A DNA stretch of 64,000 bases from JAJPKK01 sp963807015 (GTDB taxonomy: Bacteria; Pseudomonadota; Alphaproteobacteria; Rhizobiales; Xanthobacteraceae): assembly GCA_963807015.1 (NCBI GenBank), contig CAWEAS010000008.1, forward strand, positions 899,481-963,480, in the 5' to 3' direction. The position numbers were made by a program, and so were the translations under genes. Positions within the stretch are counted from its first letter, which is position 1. The number at the start of each line of letters is the position of its first letter. The notes below the pieces were generated by a model. The model made no database searches and was not told the origin of the DNA. It saw nothing but the letters and a program-made list of their open reading frames with translations. Positions 59,510 to 64,000 of this stretch are shown in pieces.

Positions 59510-62116
59510 ATGGTTTCGTTCGCGCTGCCGCTTCCGATCGACGCCGCGCTGCCGGAACTCACGGCGACGCTCGCCGAGCGCACGACCGCGGTGCTGGTCG
59601 CTCCGCCCGGCGCCGGCAAGACCACACGGGTGCCGCTGGCGCTCGCCGCGGAACCCTGGGCGCGGGAAAAGAAAATCCTGGTGCTGGAACCGCGCCGGCT
59701 CGCGGCGCGCGCCGCTGCCGAATTCATGGCGAAAAGCCTCGGCGAAGCTGTCGGCGACACGGTCGGCTACCGGGTGCGGTTCGGCACCAAGGTGTCGCGG
59801 CGCACGCGCATCGAGGTCGTGACCGAAGGCGTGTTCACCGGGCTCATCCTCGACGACCCGTCGCTCGATGGGATCGGCGCGGTGCTGTTCGACGAATTTC
59901 ACGAGCGCTCGCTCGACGCCGATCTCGGCCTTGCGCTCGCGCGCGACGCCCAGCAGGGACTGCGCGAGGATTTGCGCCTCGTCGTGATGTCGGCGACGAT
60001 TGACGGCGCGCGCATCGCGAAGGCGCTGGGCGACGCGCCGGTGATCGCGAGCGAAGGCCGCGCCTTTCCGGTCGAGACACGATATCTCGGCCGCGATCCG
60101 GGCAAGCCGATCGAGGCCGCGGTCGCAGACGCCGTGCTGCGGGCGTTGCGCGCCGAGCCGGGCTCGATCCTCGCGTTCCTGCCAGGCGCCGCCGAGATTC
60201 GGCGCGCGGAGACGTTCGTCAAGGAGCGCGTGACCGATCCTGCGGTCGACGTGGTAACCCTGTTCGGCGCGCTCGACGCTGCCGTGCAGGATCGCGCCAT
60301 TGCGCCGGCGCCGGCGGGGCGCCGCAAGGTGGTGCTGGCGACCTCGATCGCCGAGACCTCGATCACCATCGAAGGCGTGCGCGCGGTCATCGATTCCGGC
60401 CTCGCGCGCGTGCCGCGCTATGAACCGGACGTCGGCGTAACGCGCCTTGAGACCGTGCGGGTATCGCGCGCCGCCGCCGACCAGCGCCGCGGCCGCGCGG
60501 GGCGCACCGAACCGGGCGCGTGCTACCGGCTATGGGACGAGCCGCAGACCGCCTCGCTCGAGGCGTTCGCACAACCGGAAATTCTCGCGGCCGATCTCTC
60601 CTCGTTCGTGCTCGACCTTGCCCAATGGGGCGTCAGCGATCCCGGCACGCTCGTTTTTCTCGATCCGCCGCCGGCGGCCGCACTCAGCGAGGCGCGGACC
60701 CTCCTCGCCGATCTCGGCGCCATCGACACCGCGGGCCGCATCACCGCGGAAGGCAAATTGCTCAACCGCATGCCGTTGCCGCCGCGGCTCGCCCGCATGG
60801 TGGTCGACGCCGGCCGCGAAGGCGCCGGCCGGCGCGCCGCCGAGATTGCCGCAATCATCTCCGAGCGCAGCCTCGGCGGCACCGACGTCGATCTCCGCCA
60901 CCGTCTCGATGCGCTGGCCCGCGACCGCGCCCCACGTGCCGAGGAAGCGCGCCGCATGGCCCGCCGCTGGGCGGAGGTGGCCGCCGCATCTTCAACCTCC
61001 CCCTCGAGGGGGAGGTCGGGTGGCGGTCCGGGAGGGGGTGACAGCGGTGCGACAATTTCGAGCATCGCATCTGTTGCGCCTTCACCCCACGGGGAGCAGA
61101 AAGGGACCGCCTTCGGCGGTCCGACCCTCCCCTCCAGGGGAGGGTGCGGTGTCGACGGGCGCGATCCTTGCGCTCGCCTATCCGGAGCGCATCGCCAAGA
61201 ACCGCGGCGCGGCGACCGGCGCGTTCCTGCTCGCCAATGGCCGCGGCGCCGCGGTCGATCCGGCCTCGCCGCTCGCGCGCGAGCCTTATCTCGCGGTCGC
61301 CGAGCTTGTCGGCAGCGCGGCGCAGAGCCGGATCACGCTCGCCGCCGCAATCGACCTCGTCGACATCGAAGCGCGGTTCGCGGACCGCATCGTCACAGCC
61401 GAGGAGATCACCTGCGATCCGAAAACGCTCGCGTTGCGCGGTCGGCGCTCGCGGCGGCTCGGCGCAATCGCGCTCGGCGAACAACCGCTGCCGGTCGAAG
61501 CGAGCGAAGCAGCCGCAACAACCCTCGCCGAGCCATCGTCAAGGCCGGGCTCGATCGGCTGCCCTGGACCAAGGCGCTCGCCCAGTGGCGCGACCGCGTC
61601 GCGTTCCTGCGCCGCGCCGAGGGCGAGGAATGGCCGGACCTCTCCGACGCCGGCCTCGCCTCAAGCGCCGCCGCGTGGCTGGTGCCGCTGCTGTTCGGCA
61701 AGACCGCGCTCGCTCAGGTAACCGCGGCGGAGTTCGAGGCGGCGCTGCATGCCTTGCTGCCGCACGCTTTGCGCCGCCGGCTCGACGCCGAAGCGCCGAC
61801 CCATTTCGACGCGCCGTCAGGCTCGCACGTGCCGATCGACTACACCGCCGAGGAAGGCCCGAAGCTTGCAATCCGGGTGCAGGAGTTGTTCGGCCTCAAC
61901 CGCCACCCCACGATCGCCGGCGGCCGCATGCCCTCGTCATCGAGTTGCTGTCGCCGGCGCACCGTCCGGTGCAGGTGACGCGCGACCTGCCGAATTTCTG
62001 GCGCGGCAGCTACGCCGCCGTCAAATCGGAGATGCGCGGCCGCTACCCGCGCCACCCTCGCCCGACGACCCGCCGCCGCACCCGCGACCCGACGCGCCAA
62101 GCCCCGCGGCACGTAG
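59510..62116 (+). pseudogene. hrpB: HrpB-type ATP-dependent helicase with repeat insertion and frameshifts
   Basis: Starts MVSFALPLPIDAALPELTAT; Walker A APPGAGKTT, FDEFHERS (DExH), SATIDG and QRRGRAGRTEPG are intact. After AEVAAA a repeat of about 140 bp is inserted, and the sense resumes in another frame at about 61150 (VSTGAILALAYPERIAKNRG). It returns at about 61540 (AIVKAGLDRLPWTKALAQWR), shifts near 61930 (LVIELLSPAHRPVQVTRDLP) and again near 62070, ending AKPRGT at 62116. There are at least four breaks. Sequence errors are as likely as real decay, since hrpB is usually intact. Confidence 0.8.
61005..61143 (+). repeat. REP-like mosaic element inside hrpB
   Basis: Contains three hairpin units: CCTCCCCCTCGAGGGGGAGG (61005-61024), GGACCGCCTTCGGCGGTCC (61104-61122) and ACCCTCCCCTCCAGGGGAGG ending near 61143. 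This looks like the mosaic intergenic repeats of Rhizobiales, but here it sits in a coding region and is read through without a stop. Confidence 0.75.
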
Positions 62117-62130
62117 GGCGGGCGAGGCGA

Positions 62131-63113
62131 CTATCCGGCGGCAGCTGGCACCGCGAGAATACAGCGCGTGCGGTGCGTTTCACCGACTGAGATTTCCGGC
62201 GGGATCGCCCGCATGCAGACCGCTTGCGTCTCCTTGCAGCGCGGCGCGAACGTGCAGCCGGGCGGCAAATTCGTCAAGTCTGGCGGCGAACCGGGGATCG
62301 CCGACAAGCGCTCGCCATTAGCAAGTGCGTGGCCGACACGCCGACGGGCCAACAGACCCTTCGTGTAAGGATGCGCCGGTCTGTCGAATAACGTCGCCGC
62401 AGGTCCCCGTCTCTACGATCCGGCCGGCATACATGACGGCAATGCGGTCGGCGATTTCGGTCGCGACGCCGATGTCGTGAGTGACGAAGATCACGACGAG
62501 GCCGAGTTCGCGCTGCAGCTCGCGCAGCAACAACAGAATCTGGATTTGTACGGTCGCGTCGAGCGCAGTCGTCGGTTCGTCCGCGAGGAGTACCTTCGGC
62601 CGGCACGCGAGCGCAAGGGCGATCATGGCCCGCTGACGCATGCCGCCCGACATCTCGTGAGGAAAATTGTCGAGCCGCTGCGCTGGCGAGGGAATTCGAA
62701 CGCGCTCGAACAACTCCAGCACGCGAGCACGGGCGACGCGGCGCGAGACGCCATCGTGGCGCACGATGGCCTCGGTGATCTGATCGCCGATCGGTACACC
62801 GGGTCGAGCGCCAGTCCCGGCTCCTGAAAGATCATCGCCACTGTCTTGCCGCGGAAATCGCTGAGCTCCCGCCTCCCAAGCGTCAGCACGTTCCGCCGTC
62901 GACGGCGATCTTGCCACCGATCCGCGCGCGTGACGGCAAAAGCCGCATCAGCGCGCGCAGCGTCACAGTCTTACCCGATCCAGACTCGCCGAGCAGAACC
63001 AAAGCCTCGCCTGCCTCGAGTATGAGATCGACACCGGCAACGGCGCGCGTTGCCGCTGGACCGTCGCCAAAATCGACGGTCAGACTGGTCACATCGACGA
63101 GTGCGCCGGTCAC
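62131..63113 (-). pseudogene. OppD/DppD-like peptide ABC transporter ATPase, frameshifted
   Basis: GTG start at 63113 (VTGALVDVTSLTVDFGDG), Walker A LLGESGSGKTVTLRAL, MIFQEPGLALDPV, signature PHEMSGGMRQRAMIALAL, Walker B VLLADEPTTALDAT, and the oligopeptide-transporter C-terminus PAIPGSPPDLTNLPPGCTFA. These lie in different frames; breaks fall near 62885, 62810 and 62370. It overlaps the oppF-like gene stop by four bases. The protein would be about 325 residues if the frame were whole. Confidence 0.75.
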
Positions 63114-64000
63114 GCCGCCTCCGTAACCTTGCGCGCCAACGGATGGCCGGAGCCGGGTATGGTCATCAGGCAGGCAACACGGTGGCCCTCGGATACGTCG
63201 GCGAGCACCGGCTCGGAACGTACGCAGGCCAGCGCCGCGTAGCGACAGCGCGCGTGAAACCGGCATCCGGGCGGCGGATCGATCGGGTTAGGCGGATCGC
63301 CCGCGAGCGGCGCTTCCTCGGTGCGATGGTCGGGGTCCATCGACGGCATCGAGGCGAGCAGCGCCATCGTATAGGGATGACGGGGCGCGTCGAGGATCGT
63401 CTCGGACGTTCCAAGCTCCGCGATCTTTCCCGAGGTACATCACCGCGACGCGGTTCGACATGACAGCGCACCACGTTGAGGTCGTGGGAGATGAAAATGT
63501 AGGTGAGCCCGAATTCGGCCTTGAGGTCGAGCAGGAGATTGAGCACCTGCGCTTCGATCGATTTGTCGAGCGCGGAAACCGCCTCGTCGAGAATGAGAGG
63601 CGTGGCTGAACGGCGAGTGCTCGCGCGATGTTGACGCGCTGCCGCTGACCGCCAGACAATTCGTGCGGATAGCGCGGCCGGCAAATCGGCGGGATCGAGG
63701 CCGACCCGTGCGATCAGATCGTGGGCGCGCGCGATCGCGGCGCTGCGCGTCAGTCCATGGACCCGCGGCCCGAACGCGACGGTCTCCTCGACGGTGAGGC
63801 GCGGGTTGAGCGAGGCATCGCTGTCCTGAAACACCATCTGGACCTCGCGGCGGAAGCTCGGCGAGATCGAGAGCTGGACCGATCGCTTCGCCATCGAACA
63901 GGATTTCGCCTGCGTCGGCCGCGATGATCTGCATGATCAGACGCGCGAACGTGGATTTACCGCAGCCTGACTCGCCGACAATGCCGAGCGTTTCGCCTTT
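63110..64000 (-). pseudogene. OppF/DppF-like peptide ABC transporter ATPase, partial and frameshifted
   Basis: Runs off the window end: Walker A ETLGIVGESGCGKSTFARLI lies at about 63941-64000. Then AGEILFDGE, QMVFQDSDASLNPRLTVEET, ILDEAVSALDKSIEAQVLNL, IFISHDLNVV and the C-terminus PPNPIDPPPGCRFHARCRYA are spread over three frames, with about five breaks between 63380 and 63880. Such density in a normally conserved gene points to indel errors in this end of the sequence. Confidence 0.7.

Overview
The window looks like a genomic island in a GC-rich alphaproteobacterium of the Hyphomicrobiales, probably a Bradyrhizobium or other Nitrobacteraceae/Xanthobacteraceae relative. This rests on protein style, the Bradyrhizobium-type palindromic repeat at 58273-58314, and the conserved right flank (amidohydrolase, acyltransferase, hrpB, oppDF). 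The island fills about 1-56157. Its right edge is a tyrosine integrase (55045-56094) next to a 3' fragment of a tRNA-Thr(GGT) gene (56111-56157). Its left edge lies outside the window.

Layout. (a) 1-11.1 kb is a defence/toxin-antitoxin cargo zone. It holds an RloA/RloB (AbiL-like) pair whose rloB is split by an IS21 element with a perfect 6-bp target duplication, an XRE/ImmA pair, a broken Fic module, a lone STAND-like NTPase, and two exported proteins (ClpP-fold and DUF1353). (b) 11.6-27.0 kb is a surface-fibre cassette bracketed by two related serine recombinases in opposite orientation. A three-HTH protein, a secreted S74-type fibre of about 3,200 residues and a secreted glycine-rich protein are translationally coupled, and an HWE-type histidine kinase follows. 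The fibre frame is broken by a one-base deletion. (c) 27.5-31 kb has an ArdC antirestriction protein, two small related exported cysteine proteins and an exported M48-like peptidase. (d) 31-46 kb is the mobility core: a VirD4/TraG-like coupling protein, a MobA/MobL relaxase with a candidate oriT, a rolling-circle Rep_1-like initiator, an FtsK-like translocase, an orphan DNA methyltransferase in a chain of overlapping small genes, and an XRE/ImmA control module. No VirB/T4SS channel genes are seen. (e) 46-56 kb is more cargo: an MBL hydrolase with a four-TM partner, a DUF2235 hydrolase, a Fic protein with candidate operator repeats, an IS5 insertion, ParDE, an excisionase-like gene and the integrase.

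56.2-64 kb is ordinary chromosome, but hrpB, oppD and oppF carry many frameshifts. These conserved genes should be intact, so base-level indel errors near this end are likely. Other single-base breaks in the window (fibre at 16189, membrane proteins at about 29280 and 47706) should be read with that in mind.

Working model (inference): an integrative and mobilizable element with its own replication initiator, relaxase and pumps, carrying layered defence genes and a large surface-fibre cassette that may itself be mobile or invertible.
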